Source: Amarobacter sp035326025 (lineage in GTDB: Bacteria; Chloroflexota; Dehalococcoidia; Tepidiformales; Tepidiformaceae). Taken from it: a DNA stretch of 64,000 bases. The translations under genes were made by a program, and so were the position numbers. This document shows positions 18,200-26,981 of the stretch, piece by piece; positions within the stretch are counted from its first letter, which is position 1, and the number at the start of each line of letters is the position of its first letter. The notes below the pieces were generated by a model, which made no database searches, was not told where the DNA came from, and was given only the letters and a program-made list of their open reading frames with translations. The stretch covers positions 12,470-76,469 of the forward strand of contig DAOKYT010000006.1 in assembly GCA_035326025.1 (NCBI GenBank), read 5' to 3'.

Positions 18200-18795
18200 A
18201 AGCGCGCCCCCTCGTGATCGTGCTCCATGGTCCATCCGGAGTCGGCAAGGACGCTGTCATTGATCGCCTGCGCGAGCGCACCGGCATCCACCGGGCGACC
18301 AGCTCAACAAGCCGGCCGCCCCGGCCGGACGAAGTCGATGGCAACCACTACCACTTCCTTTCGGAATCGCAGTTCGAGGAAAAGATTCGGGCCGGCGAGT
18401 TCGCGGAGTGGGCGCGTGTTTACGACGATTACAAGGGCCTGGAGCGCCGCGAGGTCGAAGAACCGCTGCGGCAAGGGCGCGACGTCATTATCAGGACGGA
18501 CGTACAGGGCGCCCGGACGTGGCGAGAGCGCCTCGATGGGGCGATCTTCATCTTCCTGATGGCCGAGGACCGCGAAGCGCTCCGTGCTCGCCTCGCCTCG
18601 CGGGGAAGCGAAGATGCGGCGTCGTTGGCCCGGCGGCTTGGCGAGCTCGAAGCGGAACTGGCTGACATCGAGAACAACGACTACGTCGTCTACAACCGGC
18701 ACGGCGAAATCGAGCAGACGGTCCAGGAGATCGAGGAAATCATCCGCAAAGAGCGGCACAACCCGGCCCGCCCGCCCGCCCGGCTGCGCATCTGA
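18196..18795 (+). CDS. gmk: Guanylate kinase
   Basis: A 199-residue P-loop kinase phosphorylating GMP to GDP. Walker A is GPSGVGKD, followed by TSSTSRPPRPDEVDGNHYHF (GMP-binding region) and IRTDVQGARTW (the DVQGA block). RLASRGSEDAASLARRL matches the LID region. It starts at a GTG overlapping the aroA stop. Being coupled to aromatic amino-acid genes is unusual but has no obvious regulatory meaning. Confidence 0.9.
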   Translation: MKARPLVIVLHGPSGVGKDAVIDRLRERTGIHRATSSTSRPPRPDEVDGNHYHFLSESQFEEKIRAGEFAEWARVYDDYKGLERREVEEPLRQGRDVIIRTDVQGARTWRERLDGAIFIFLMAEDREALRARLASRGSEDAASLARRLGELEAELADIENNDYVVYNRHGEIEQTVQEIEEIIRKERHNPARPPARLRI

Positions 18796-18926
18796 CGGGC
18801 GCGCCCGCTGACGCTCCGCGTAGCCCGCCCGCCCCACCCCACGGGAGGCACCCACGGTGCCCGGGGTTCACAATGCTGCCGCGCTACCCCTCGGCCACCT
18901 GGGGTCGGCCAGGGCCGGGCGCGCAC

Positions 18927-19601
18927 TCAGGCGGTGAACCGGTAGCCCTTGCCGCGGATGGTCTGGATGTATTCAGCCGAACCCAGCACGTCACGGAGCT
19001 TCCGGCGGAGGTTGCTCACGTGCGCCCGGACAAGCGTGCTCGCGCCGGCGGAGTCGTGGTACTGCCAGACGTCGACGAGGAGCTCGCGCGGGTGAAGGAT
19101 CTCGCCCTGGTGCTCCATGAGATACGCGAGCAGGGTCGCCTCGATGTTGGTGAGGTGCGCCTCGCGGTCACCGCTCCGGAGGGTGTTCGAAGCGAGGTCG
19201 AGGTTGATGCCGGGCTCGCGCCCATCCCGGCGGGGATGCCCGATGCGCTCGCGAAGGGCCTCGCCGAGCGCTTCGATCGGGAACGGCTTTTTGATGACTG
19301 CGCCTTCTATTCGGAAGTGGGGGCGGCGCGCACCCTTATGCAGCAGGTAGACCATGGCCGGCGGATTGGTTCGATAGCTGCTGGCGAGCCACTGGTTGAA
19401 CTGGACGAAGTTCGCCCCCTCCTCGCCCCGGGGCAGGCCCTGCACGTCGGTGACGATGGCGTCGTGGCGGTAATCGGCCAGGTGCTGCATCGCATTGTCG
19501 TAATTGGAGGCAGTCGCGGTGTCGTATCCGCGCTCCCGCAGGTAATCGGTGACAGTGGCGCGCATTCGGGGTTCGCGACTGATGACGAAGACGGAGGTCA
19601 T
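18927..19601 (-). CDS. Winged-helix response regulator with an atypical receiver
   Basis: 224 residues: a receiver-like domain (1-115) and an OmpR-type winged helix (130-224; TNIEATLLAYLMEHQGEIL, RAHVSNLRRKLRDVL, IQTIRGKGYRFTA). Asp52 (AIVTDVQG) and the Lys of VIKKPFP are kept, but the usual acidic pair after the first strand (VVDDE) reads VISRE, so metal-dependent phosphorylation is doubtful. No partner kinase is adjacent. I use the ATG at 19601, where the receiver begins; the longer frame to 19778 has no domain and covers a candidate promoter. Confidence 0.82.
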   Translation of the reverse strand: MTSVFVISREPRMRATVTDYLRERGYDTATASNYDNAMQHLADYRHDAIVTDVQGLPRGEEGANFVQFNQWLASSYRTNPPAMVYLLHKGARRPHFRIEGAVIKKPFPIEALGEALRERIGHPRRDGREPGINLDLASNTLRSGDREAHLTNIEATLLAYLMEHQGEILHPRELLVDVWQYHDSAGASTLVRAHVSNLRRKLRDVLGSAEYIQTIRGKGYRFTA

Positions 19602-19640
19602 TGCTCGTCCGTGGGAGGTACTGCGCCCTGGCGTTGCAGC

Positions 19641-19669
19641 ATCTTCGTGACGCTGAAAGGCGGTGTCAA
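19641..19669 (-). promoter_or_regulatory. Putative promoter of the atypical response regulator
   Basis: TTGACA (19664-19669, minus strand) is a perfect -35, with GAAGAT (19641-19646) 17 bases downstream as a weak -10. The expected leader to the ATG at 19601 is about 33 bases. Confidence 0.35.
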
Positions 19670-19820
19670 GCAATTTCGGGCCCCCTTGCAACATAAAGCT
19701 GGTGAACTTCCGGTATGCCGTCGCCCGGGCGGTGGCCGCCGGCCTCCGGGGGCGGGAGAGGCCAACGAACGCCAGCATACGCCCTTCGCCCGCTCCTGAT
19801 CTTTGGGTGCTGTGGTTAGG

Positions 19821-20585
19821 TTAGTTCGAGCCAGTCAGCTCATAGATAACATCTTCGATCCCTTCCATTCTGGCTTTCACCAGGCGGCGGGATCCTTCGG
19901 CCTCGACCCAGGCGAACTGGGTCACCGAGGCGGTGCGTATGCGGATTTTCCAGGCGGTGAATTCCCCCGCCGGGACCTTCACGGTCTCCTGTCCTTCCAC
20001 CTTCAGGTCGACAGGGAAGGTCTGGCCGGTACCGGCGTTCACGTTCTGGAACGACCCTTCGTACCCTTCGCGCAGGTCGATCCCGCGGATGAGCCACAGC
20101 AGTGACTCATCATCGTAATAGCCCGGGTCCGGGCTCTCTTCGGTGGGCTCCGGGAGGTCGCGCACGGTCTCGCGGACCTTCCCCCGGTCGTCGAACGTGA
20201 AGTTCACAACCGGTGGTTCGTAGTCGCTGAGAGCGGCGACGCGCTCGTTTTTCTCGGCGTCCGTCCGTACGCGGGCAGCCTCGAAAGGGGTAAGGGTCCG
20301 CGAGTCGACGAGGACGGTGCCGTCATCGCGATAGCGGGGTTCGTTGGCGCAGAGGCGGCTCAGCCGCGTCTTACCCGGCTCGGCATCCACGTCGGTTTCG
20401 AGGACACAGCTGCCGTACAGGTCCTCGCCTTCATCGAGGAGCCGGTACTCGTGCCGTTCGTCGCCAGTCCATGGGGGCGCAACGAACACCTTCGTGAGGG
20501 TTCGGTCCGAGCTCCCGGCACAGGACGAGAGGAGCGCGGCCATGGCAGCCGCGGCGAAGAGAGGAAGAACGGCAAGGGGTTTCAA
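19821..20585 (-). CDS. Lipoprotein of unknown function
   Basis: 254 residues with a signal peptide and lipobox: the hydrophobic stretch LFAAAAMAALLSSC ends at Cys22, the predicted lipidated residue. The mature part is mostly beta-like, with an EGQETVKVPAGEFTAWKIRI segment reminiscent of DUF3108-type exported proteins. Its ATG overlaps the threonine aldolase stop (ATGA), so the two genes are coupled, though they share no obvious pathway. Function unknown. Confidence 0.75.
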   Translation of the reverse strand: MKPLAVLPLFAAAAMAALLSSCAGSSDRTLTKVFVAPPWTGDERHEYRLLDEGEDLYGSCVLETDVDAEPGKTRLSRLCANEPRYRDDGTVLVDSRTLTPFEAARVRTDAEKNERVAALSDYEPPVVNFTFDDRGKVRETVRDLPEPTEESPDPGYYDDESLLWLIRGIDLREGYEGSFQNVNAGTGQTFPVDLKVEGQETVKVPAGEFTAWKIRIRTASVTQFAWVEAEGSRRLVKARMEGIEDVIYELTGSN

Positions 20586-21619
20586 GCGTGAACTACTCCA
20601 ACGAGCGACCCGATCCGGCGGAGTGCCTCGTCGATGTCGTCGCGCGTGATATCGATGTGGGTCACGAGGCGTATGCGCCGCGGCCCGAAGGGGACCGCGA
20701 GTACGCCCTGCTGCTCGAAGGCCGATAGCCAGTCGCCGAGGCGGCCTTCGAGAACATCCACGAGGACGATGTTCGTCTGTGGCTCGTTTGGGCGGAAGGG
20801 GGCGAGGTCGCGCAAGCCACGAGCGAGGGCACGGGCGTTGGCGTGGTCCGCCGTGAGCCGGTCGATGTGATGTTCCAACGCGTAGAGCCCGGCCGCGGCA
20901 AGAATGCCCACCTGCCGCATGCCCCCGCCAAGCAACTTACGGTTCCGGCGCGCCCGATCGATGAACTCCCGGGGGCCGCACAGCAACGAGCCCACGGGAC
21001 AGCCCAGGCCCTTCGAAAGACAGAACGAGACGGAGTCGCAATCCCGCGCGATGCGCCCGGCGGGGATGCCAAGCGCGGCAGCCGCGTTGAAGATGCGCGC
21101 ACCATCGAGGTGCACCGCCACACCGCGTTCCCGGGCGGCCGCCGCGAGCGCGTCGATCGTGGCAGCCGGCAAGGCAGCGCCTCCGCACCGGTTGTGGGTG
21201 TTCTCGAGGCAGAGCAAGGTTGTGCCCGGCGAGTGGAGTTCCTCCACCCGGATGGAAGCCGCGACGGCCTCGATTTCGAGCGATCCATCCCCGGCATTGG
21301 GCAAGGGCCGGGTGAGCACGTTGGCGATACGGGCAGCGCCACCGAGCTCGTACTGAAAGATGTGCGACTGGTCGCCCAGGAGGATTTCGTCGCCAGGCCG
21401 TGTGTGAGTCATCACGGCCAGCAGGTTGGCCATCGTGCCGCTCGGGACGAAGAGGGCGGCTTCCTTACCCAGGAGTTGCGCCGCCCTGCCTTCCAGCGCG
21501 ATGACCGTGGGGTCATCGCCGAAAACGTCGTCACCGACTTCCGCCTCCGCCATGGCCTGGCGCATGGCCGGAGACGGCCGGGAGACGGTGTCGCTCCGGA
21601 GGTCGATGACGGTCGTCAT
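20582..21619 (-). CDS. ltaE: Low-specificity L-threonine aldolase
   Basis: A 345-residue PLP enzyme of fold type I that cleaves L-threonine or allo-threonine to glycine and acetaldehyde. MTTVIDLRSDTVSRPSPAM at the N-terminus, VGDDVFGDDPTV and FVPSGTMANLLAV are diagnostic, and the PLP lysine lies in SFCLSKGLGCPVGS. The ATG at 21619 overlaps the stop of the upstream unknown gene (ATGA), which excludes the longer frame to 21724. It is the middle gene of a three-gene coupled unit. Confidence 0.92.
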   Translation of the reverse strand: MTTVIDLRSDTVSRPSPAMRQAMAEAEVGDDVFGDDPTVIALEGRAAQLLGKEAALFVPSGTMANLLAVMTHTRPGDEILLGDQSHIFQYELGGAARIANVLTRPLPNAGDGSLEIEAVAASIRVEELHSPGTTLLCLENTHNRCGGAALPAATIDALAAAARERGVAVHLDGARIFNAAAALGIPAGRIARDCDSVSFCLSKGLGCPVGSLLCGPREFIDRARRNRKLLGGGMRQVGILAAAGLYALEHHIDRLTADHANARALARGLRDLAPFRPNEPQTNIVLVDVLEGRLGDWLSAFEQQGVLAVPFGPRRIRLVTHIDITRDDIDEALRRIGSLVGVVHA

Positions 21620-22059
21620 GCGCGCTGGCGTTCCCAGATCGTCTGGTAGTGGTCGGCGCCCCGGATCGCGCCGAAGACCTCGCGGCGTTCGAGCGCCATC
21701 AGCTCCTCCATCGCCCGGCCGCACGATTCGGTTGTTTCGTCATCGCCGAGCGATGAGACGCGGTCGACAAGGTGTTGCCAGACGCCGCTGTTGAGCAGGA
21801 CCGGCACCGAGCGCGGCCAGTGGAACGACATGACCTTCTCGGGCAGGGGGAACTCGGGGCGGAGCCGCCTGATCGAGCGGAAGCGGTCTTCGACCGACTC
21901 GGCTCGGGGCACGATCTTCACCAGTGGGAGCACACCGGACCTGGTCCGGAAGTCGACCAGGAGGTGCTTATCGATGAGGTGGAAGCGGACGACGAGCACG
22001 TCGGCCGTATCGATGACCTTGAATACCTCGTCGAGGTCGACGCCGAATTCATCACTCAT
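21616..22059 (-). CDS. Conserved-looking protein of unknown function, coupled to ltaE
   Basis: A 147-residue soluble protein I do not recognise. It starts MSDEFGVDLDEVFKVIDTAD and is rich in Val, Leu, Arg and Glu with two halves: a beta-like N-terminal part (VLVVRFHLIDKHLLVDFRT, GVLPLVKIVP) and a helical C-terminal part (GRAMEELMALERREVFGAI). FHWPRSVPVL is a notable hydrophobic block. Overlap with ltaE (ATGA) indicates a common transcript. The ATG at 22059 is chosen because upstream codons of the open frame show no protein-like composition and run toward the tRNA gene. Confidence 0.65.
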   Translation of the reverse strand: MSDEFGVDLDEVFKVIDTADVLVVRFHLIDKHLLVDFRTRSGVLPLVKIVPRAESVEDRFRSIRRLRPEFPLPEKVMSFHWPRSVPVLLNSGVWQHLVDRVSSLGDDETTESCGRAMEELMALERREVFGAIRGADHYQTIWERQRA

Positions 22060-22132
22060 GCGGGCTATCCGGTCGAGACGTGAGGGATAGCGCCATGGTA
22101 TGGCAGGGTGCAGGACGGGGCAAAGAGGAGGG

Positions 22133-22209
22133 TGGTCGGGGTGCACAGATTTGAACTGTGGGCCTCTTGGTCCCAAACCAAGCGCTCTGCCAGGCTGAGC
22201 TACACCCCG
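22133..22209 (-). tRNA. tRNA-Pro (anticodon TGG)
   Basis: The minus strand folds as a full cloverleaf. CGGGGTG pairs with CACCCCG in the acceptor. The anticodon stem CTTGG/CCAAG encloses the loop TTTGGGA, giving anticodon TGG. The T arm contains GTTCAAATC, and CCA is encoded. It reads CCA codons and others by wobble. Confidence 0.96.
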
Positions 22210-22251
22210 CAGATCCCAAGGGTACAGGGATCGCGCCCGAGGGGCGACGAT

Positions 22252-23250
22252 CTACCGGCATTGGAGGACTGCCGCCCCCGAAAGCTGCCCGGCGGCGAGC
22301 CGTTGCAGTGCCGTATTTGCCGCTTCGAGCGGGTACACGTCGATGGTGGTCTGGATCGGGATGGAGGCCGCCAGGTGAAGGAACTCGCGCGCATCCTGGC
22401 GGGTGAAGTTGGCCACGCTCCGGATAGAGCGTTCGAGCCAGAGTAAGTCGTACGAAAACTCGGGGATACGGTCCAGGTGGATCGCGTTGATAGCGACGGT
22501 GCCGCCCCTGTCCACGGCTTCGAGAGCGCGAACGACTATCTCCCCGGCGGGCGCGAAGGTGATGGCTGCATCGAGCGGAACGGGCGGCACCTGGTCGTAG
22601 CCGCCCGCCCAGGCGGCGCCGAGTTCTCGAGCACGCGCCTGCTCCCGCTCCGACCTCGTCGCGACGAACACCTCACAGCCCCAGTGGCGCGCGACCTGGA
22701 GCGCCAGCGAAGCCGACGCGCCGAATCCGAAGAGCCCGAGCCTGCCGCCCGGTGAAATGCCGCTGATCTTGAGCGAGCGATAGCCGATGACGCCACCGCA
22801 GAGGAGTGGCGCCGCATCCAGGTCGCCGAACCCGGCGGGAATGGGGAAGGCGAAACCGGCCCTCGCGGCGAGGTACCCCGCATAGCCACCGTCGCGATCC
22901 CAGCCGGTGAAATGGGCCCGCTCGCACAGGTTTTCGCGGCCAGCGGCGCATTGCCGGCACTCCCCACAGGTCGAGCTGAGCCATGCAACCCCGGCGCGGT
23001 CACCCACGCGCCACGACGAAACGCCATCGCCCAGGGCGGCGACCCGGCCAACGACCTGGTGGCCGGGAACGATGGGAAGCCTGTGCGCCACCAGGTCACC
23101 TTCGGAAAGCTGAAGGTCGGTACGGCACACACCACAGGCGGTTACCTCCAACAGGATCTCGCCCGGCCCCACGTCGGGTACTGGCAGTTCCACGAGCCGC
23201 AGTGGGCTTTCACGGATGGGCGCCGGCCGGTGGAGCTGGGCGGCGCGCAT
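22252..23250 (-). CDS. Zinc-dependent alcohol dehydrogenase (AdhP-like MDR family)
   Basis: 332 residues of the medium-chain dehydrogenase family. The catalytic zinc region is ACGVCRTDLQLSEGD, with VPGHQVVG. The structural zinc Cys cluster is CGECRQCAAGRENLC. The nucleotide-binding loop is LGLFGFGASASLALQVA. YAGYLAARAGFAFPIPAGF fits the AdhA/YjgB subgroup that reduces or oxidises alcohols and aldehydes with NAD(P). It follows pyrD with a two-base gap, so it is in the same transcript. The exact substrate is not evident. Confidence 0.88.
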   Translation of the reverse strand: MRAAQLHRPAPIRESPLRLVELPVPDVGPGEILLEVTACGVCRTDLQLSEGDLVAHRLPIVPGHQVVGRVAALGDGVSSWRVGDRAGVAWLSSTCGECRQCAAGRENLCERAHFTGWDRDGGYAGYLAARAGFAFPIPAGFGDLDAAPLLCGGVIGYRSLKISGISPGGRLGLFGFGASASLALQVARHWGCEVFVATRSEREQARARELGAAWAGGYDQVPPVPLDAAITFAPAGEIVVRALEAVDRGGTVAINAIHLDRIPEFSYDLLWLERSIRSVANFTRQDAREFLHLAASIPIQTTIDVYPLEAANTALQRLAAGQLSGAAVLQCR

Positions 23251-23252
23251 GG

Positions 23253-24200
23253 CTACCCTGCCCGGAGAGCCCCGGGGAGGGCGCAGCCGATGATCTCACC
23301 GACCGTGGCGACTCCCTCCCGTTCGAGCCATGCCTCCATCCCTTCGAGGACATCGAGCAGGGCGCGCGGGTTCGCGAAGGTGGCCGTTCCCACCTGCACG
23401 GCGGTGGCTCCCGCCATGAGGAACTCGATCGCATCCTCGCCGGTGGCGATCCCGCCACACCCTATGACGGGGATGCGAACCGCCTTCGCAACGTCGTAGA
23501 CGATGCGCAGGGCGATGGGCTTGATCGCGGGGCCACTGAGCCCGCCGCGGGCCCGGGGCAGCACCGGCTGGCGGCGCTTCGTGTCGATGGCAAGACCGAG
23601 CACCGTGTTGATGGCGCAGATAGCCGAGGCGCCCGCGGCTTCGCAGGCGAGTGCGAGGGCCACGGGATCGGTGACGTTTGGCGTGAGCTTCACAATGACC
23701 GGGAGGTCGGTATTGCGGACGGCCGCGCGGGTGGCCCGGGCCGAGGACTCGACATCCTGGCCGATTTCGATGCCGCCGATGTCGACGTTGGGGCAGCTGA
23801 TGTTCAACTCGATGCCCGCAATCCCGGGGACGCCATCGAGCATCCGTGCCATCTCGCCGAACTCATCGATGGAATCGCCCGCGATGTTGACGATCACGGG
23901 GACGTCCCAGCGGGCCCAAAGGGGGGCCATTTCCTCGACACATTCGCGGATGCCGATATTTTGCAGGCCGATGCTGTTGAGCATCCCCGATGGAGTCTCG
24001 GCGACACGAGGCTGGGGATTGCCGCCCCGGGGGGCCATGGTGACCCCCTTCGAGACAACGGCGCCAAGGCGGCTGATGTCATAGTGCCTGGAGAACTCCA
24101 GGCCCCAGCTGAACGTCCCACTTGCGGGCATCACCGGGTTCTTCAGCAGGAGCCCGGTCTTCTGGCCCGGCGCGAGATCGACCGAAAGGTTTGGGGCCAT
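23253..24200 (-). CDS. pyrD: Dihydroorotate dehydrogenase, class 1B catalytic subunit type
   Basis: 315 residues. It oxidises dihydroorotate to orotate in pyrimidine synthesis. The catalytic Cys is in IELNISCPNVDIGG, with FMN-binding blocks VIVKLTPNVTD and IPVIGCGGIATGEDAIEFLMAGA. AINTVLGLAIDTKRRQP is typical of the 1B subclass. Its usual partner PyrK is not nearby. TACACT (24208-24213) lies seven bases before the ATG, suggesting leaderless transcription. The alcohol dehydrogenase follows immediately. Confidence 0.92.
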   Translation of the reverse strand: MAPNLSVDLAPGQKTGLLLKNPVMPASGTFSWGLEFSRHYDISRLGAVVSKGVTMAPRGGNPQPRVAETPSGMLNSIGLQNIGIRECVEEMAPLWARWDVPVIVNIAGDSIDEFGEMARMLDGVPGIAGIELNISCPNVDIGGIEIGQDVESSARATRAAVRNTDLPVIVKLTPNVTDPVALALACEAAGASAICAINTVLGLAIDTKRRQPVLPRARGGLSGPAIKPIALRIVYDVAKAVRIPVIGCGGIATGEDAIEFLMAGATAVQVGTATFANPRALLDVLEGMEAWLEREGVATVGEIIGCALPGALRAG

Positions 24201-24232
24201 CGGGGAAAGTGTACCGGCTGGCTGCGCGGCGG

Positions 24233-24270
24233 GCGAAACGAAACCGGCCGGTCCTGGGGAGCCGGCCGGT
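24233..24270 (-). terminator. Rho-independent terminator of the small CxxC protein gene
   Basis: On the minus strand a nine-base stem, ACCGGCCGG/CCGGCCGGT (arms 24262-24270 and 24243-24251) with a ten-base loop, is followed by TTTCGTTTCGC. It lies about 24 bases after the stop of the 73-residue gene and before pyrD. Confidence 0.65.
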
Positions 24271-24293
24271 CGCGCATGGTTGCGTGAGACTGT

Positions 24294-24515
24294 TCAGGAC
24301 TCGGAAGCGCCCCGGCGCCCGCGGTAGCGTGAGCCGTTCAGGCTGAAGCTGTCGTTGTCCCAGAGGGCCTCTTCCGAGGAGTTACGAAATTCGCGAGCGG
24401 TGCCGCAGCGCTTGCAGCGTCCGTGGCTCAGCGCGCCGTTGGGCGTCTCGATGACCCAGTGATGACGGCAAAGCGCGGACGTGGCGGCAGCCTCGCGAGT
24501 AGCGTGATCAGTCAT
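24294..24515 (-). CDS. Small protein with a CxxC knuckle, unknown function
   Basis: A 73-residue protein starting MTDHATREAAATSALCRHHW. One Cys-rich knuckle, CRHHW...GRCKRCGTAREFRN (residues about 16-44), offers two or three Cys plus His as a possible metal site; the C-terminus is basic (GSRYRGRRG). GAGGGAG lies five bases before the ATG and a terminator follows, so this is a monocistronic gene. I do not recognise a named family. Confidence 0.7.
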   Translation of the reverse strand: MTDHATREAAATSALCRHHWVIETPNGALSHGRCKRCGTAREFRNSSEEALWDNDSFSLNGSRYRGRRGASES

Positions 24516-24778
24516 GAATTCTCCCTCTTCATGCGTACCGGACGGCAGGATAAGTGTACCAGCAACCCGTCCAGGGCCTGCATCCAAGCTAACGCGCCGC
24601 GCCGAAACAGAGGGTAAACGGTTTGCCCGCCTGCCCCCGCACCAGCTACGATCGTGTTGCCGGCCCGTACAGTTGCCCGCGCAACACTCGATTCGCGTAT
24701 CCTGATTCCGCTGGCCGAGCCAGCAGGGAACGCGCACACGACAACCCCAGATTACGCGCCAGGCCGGCAAGGAAGGCC

Positions 24779-25846
24779 ATGACCTCCGCTCCTCCCGCAA
24801 CTCACGACGCCGTCCTCGCTGCCCTCGATCAAGTCCAGGACCCCGAGCTTCACGCCAGCATCGTCCGCCTCGGCATGGTCAAGGACCTCGTGGTGGAGGG
24901 CGGCGATGTACGGCTCACGGTCGAACTCACCACGCCAGCCTGCCCCCTGAAGGAGACGATCGAGTCCGACATCCGCTCGGCGCTCGCCGCGGTGGCGGGC
25001 ATCTCGGCGATCACACTCGAGTGGAGCGCCAACGTCCGGCCAACCAACCCGCGCGAAGGCCAGAAGCCCATCCCGGGTGTGCGCAACATCATCGCGATCG
25101 CGAGCAATAAGGGTGGGGTCGGCAAATCCACGCTGGCTTCGAACATCGCGGTCGCACTGGCGAAGTCCGGGGCCAGCGTCGGCCTGATCGACGCCGACAT
25201 CACGGGACCGAACCTGCCGACGATGTTCGGATTGCCGGCGGGGCTCCAGGCGGGAGCCAGCGATGGCCTCCGGCCCGTCGAACGGCACGGCGTGAAGGTC
25301 GTATCGCTCGGGTTTCTGCTGCCGAAGGGGACACCGGTTGTGTGGCGGGGGCCGATGATCGGGAGCGCGGTACGCCAGCTGCTCCATGACGTGCCCTGGG
25401 GCGAACTCGATTACCTCCTGATCGACCTGCCACCCGGGACGAGCGACGCCTCGATGAGCATGGCCCAGGACGCGCCGATCACCGGCGTCGTGATCGTCTC
25501 GAGCCCCCAGGATGTCTCGGTCGAGGATGCGATGAAGGCCGTGGCGATGTTCGAGAAACTCGACGTGCCAGTGTTCGGGATGGTGGAGAACTTCAGCTAT
25601 TTCGTGGCACCGGACACGGGCAGGCGCTACGACATCTTCGGGCACGGGGGGGCCGAGAAGGCCGCCGACGAACTCGGGATCGACTTCCTGGGCGCGATCC
25701 CCATTGAACCCGCTGTTCGCGAGGGTGCCGATCGCGGTGTCCCGGTGGTGTACAGTGCCCCGGAGACCGAATCGGCAAAAGCGATTGAGCGCATCGCGAA
25801 GAACGTTGCCGCTCGTATTAGTGTTTTGCAAAGGATGGGTGGGTAA
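24779..25846 (+). CDS. apbC: Mrp/NBP35-type ATPase, iron-sulfur cluster carrier
   Basis: 355 residues. An N-terminal MIP18/DUF59-like domain (1-85, ALDQVQDPELHASIVRLGM, TTPACPLKETIESD) is followed by a P-loop ATPase with the deviant Walker A SNKGGVGKSTLASNIAVAL, LIDADITGPNLPTMFG and DYLLIDLPPGTSDASM. This is the ApbC/Mrp arrangement that loads FeS clusters onto apo-proteins. The CxxC motif often found near the C-terminus of Mrp proteins is absent. The ATG at 24779 follows AAGGAAGG. Downstream NYN gene is 12 bases away. Confidence 0.9.
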   Translation: MTSAPPATHDAVLAALDQVQDPELHASIVRLGMVKDLVVEGGDVRLTVELTTPACPLKETIESDIRSALAAVAGISAITLEWSANVRPTNPREGQKPIPGVRNIIAIASNKGGVGKSTLASNIAVALAKSGASVGLIDADITGPNLPTMFGLPAGLQAGASDGLRPVERHGVKVVSLGFLLPKGTPVVWRGPMIGSAVRQLLHDVPWGELDYLLIDLPPGTSDASMSMAQDAPITGVVIVSSPQDVSVEDAMKAVAMFEKLDVPVFGMVENFSYFVAPDTGRRYDIFGHGGAEKAADELGIDFLGAIPIEPAVREGADRGVPVVYSAPETESAKAIERIAKNVAARISVLQRMGG

Positions 25847-25858
25847 CCCCAACAACGA

Positions 25859-26866
25859 ATGGTCCTCAATATCTTTCCACGGCGCGAAAAGGCAGTAGCC
25901 GCTTCCGCCCCAGAACCAGAACCAGTCCTTCCCGAGCCCTCGCCAGAGGCGCTGGAAGACCCAAGGAAGCGCACGCGCCGCAGCAGCCGCGGAGGGCGTG
26001 GCCGCCGCAAGCCCGCCGAGGGCGAAGTGCTGGCCACAGAACCCCAGGAAGAAGCCGCAGCCGAAAGTCCTCCGGCCGAGACAGCCGAGAAGCCGGCAGC
26101 TCGCAGGGGCGGGCGGCGGGCGGCGGCGGTGACGGCGGAGGACGGACCCGCCCCCGCACCCACAGCCACGCCGGAAGAGCAACCGCAACGCGCTCCGCGG
26201 ACCCGCAAGCCGAGGGCCGAGGCGGCGACGGCCAGCGCGCCAACAGGCGACGGTGACCTCAAGGCGCTTGCCCGCGCCATCGAGGCCCAGGGCAAGCAGC
26301 TCGAACAGCTGGTCCGCATCCAGGAAGACCTCGCCCGGCGAATCCCGGCCGCGGGCAGTGCACCGATCGGGGCCGTGCCAGCGCGAGTCGGCATCTTCGT
26401 CGATGCGGCCAACATCGAACTCGCCTGCGATCGGCTACGCTCCCGCATCAACTGGAAGAAGCTGCTCGATTTCCTGACAGAAGGGCGCCAGCTCGTGCGG
26501 GCCATCGCCTATTCACCGGTCCACGATGACCCGGGCGTCAGCCTCGAGACCCAGCGATTCGCCGAGCCGTTCCTCGATAAGGGCTTTCGGGTGGTCACCA
26601 AACCGCTGAAGCGTTTCGCCGATGGCAGCATCAAGGCAAACGTCGACATCGAAATGGCGCTCGACATTATGGAGATGCTCGACAGGCTCGATGTCGTCTG
26701 CCTGGTCTCCGGTGACGGCGACTTCCAGCGCCTGGTCGAGGTCGTCCAGATGAAGGGTGTCCGCGTCGAGGTCGTGGGAGTCGGGACGAGCACCGCCTCC
26801 CAGCTGCGCAACGCTGGCGACCGTTTCGTCGACATTCAAAGCATCCTGCCCAAGATCAAGGTCTGA
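25859..26866 (+). CDS. NYN-domain (LabA/DUF88) putative ribonuclease with a charged N-terminal region
   Basis: 335 residues in two parts. Residues 1-170 are low-complexity, rich in Ala, Pro, Glu and Arg with KRTRRSSRGGRGRRK and a heptad-like helix around 130-160. Residues 175-335 form a NYN/PIN-like domain with acidic catalytic positions in GIFVDAANIELA, ANVDIEMALDIM and CLVSGDGDFQRLV. Such domains cut RNA with a metal ion. The basic disordered tail suggests nucleic-acid binding. It sits 12 bases after apbC, so probably one transcript. Confidence 0.82.
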   Translation: MVLNIFPRREKAVAASAPEPEPVLPEPSPEALEDPRKRTRRSSRGGRGRRKPAEGEVLATEPQEEAAAESPPAETAEKPAARRGGRRAAAVTAEDGPAPAPTATPEEQPQRAPRTRKPRAEAATASAPTGDGDLKALARAIEAQGKQLEQLVRIQEDLARRIPAAGSAPIGAVPARVGIFVDAANIELACDRLRSRINWKKLLDFLTEGRQLVRAIAYSPVHDDPGVSLETQRFAEPFLDKGFRVVTKPLKRFADGSIKANVDIEMALDIMEMLDRLDVVCLVSGDGDFQRLVEVVQMKGVRVEVVGVGTSTASQLRNAGDRFVDIQSILPKIKV

Positions 26867-26981
26867 GCGCGAGCCTCGCCGCATTCCCGGGGGCCCGGTC
26901 CCATCATTGCGCCTTCCGCCGCATTGCGCGATTCGCCAGCGCGTAGCGCCGCGGCTCGCCGTCTGATACCGTCCGGCCGCT

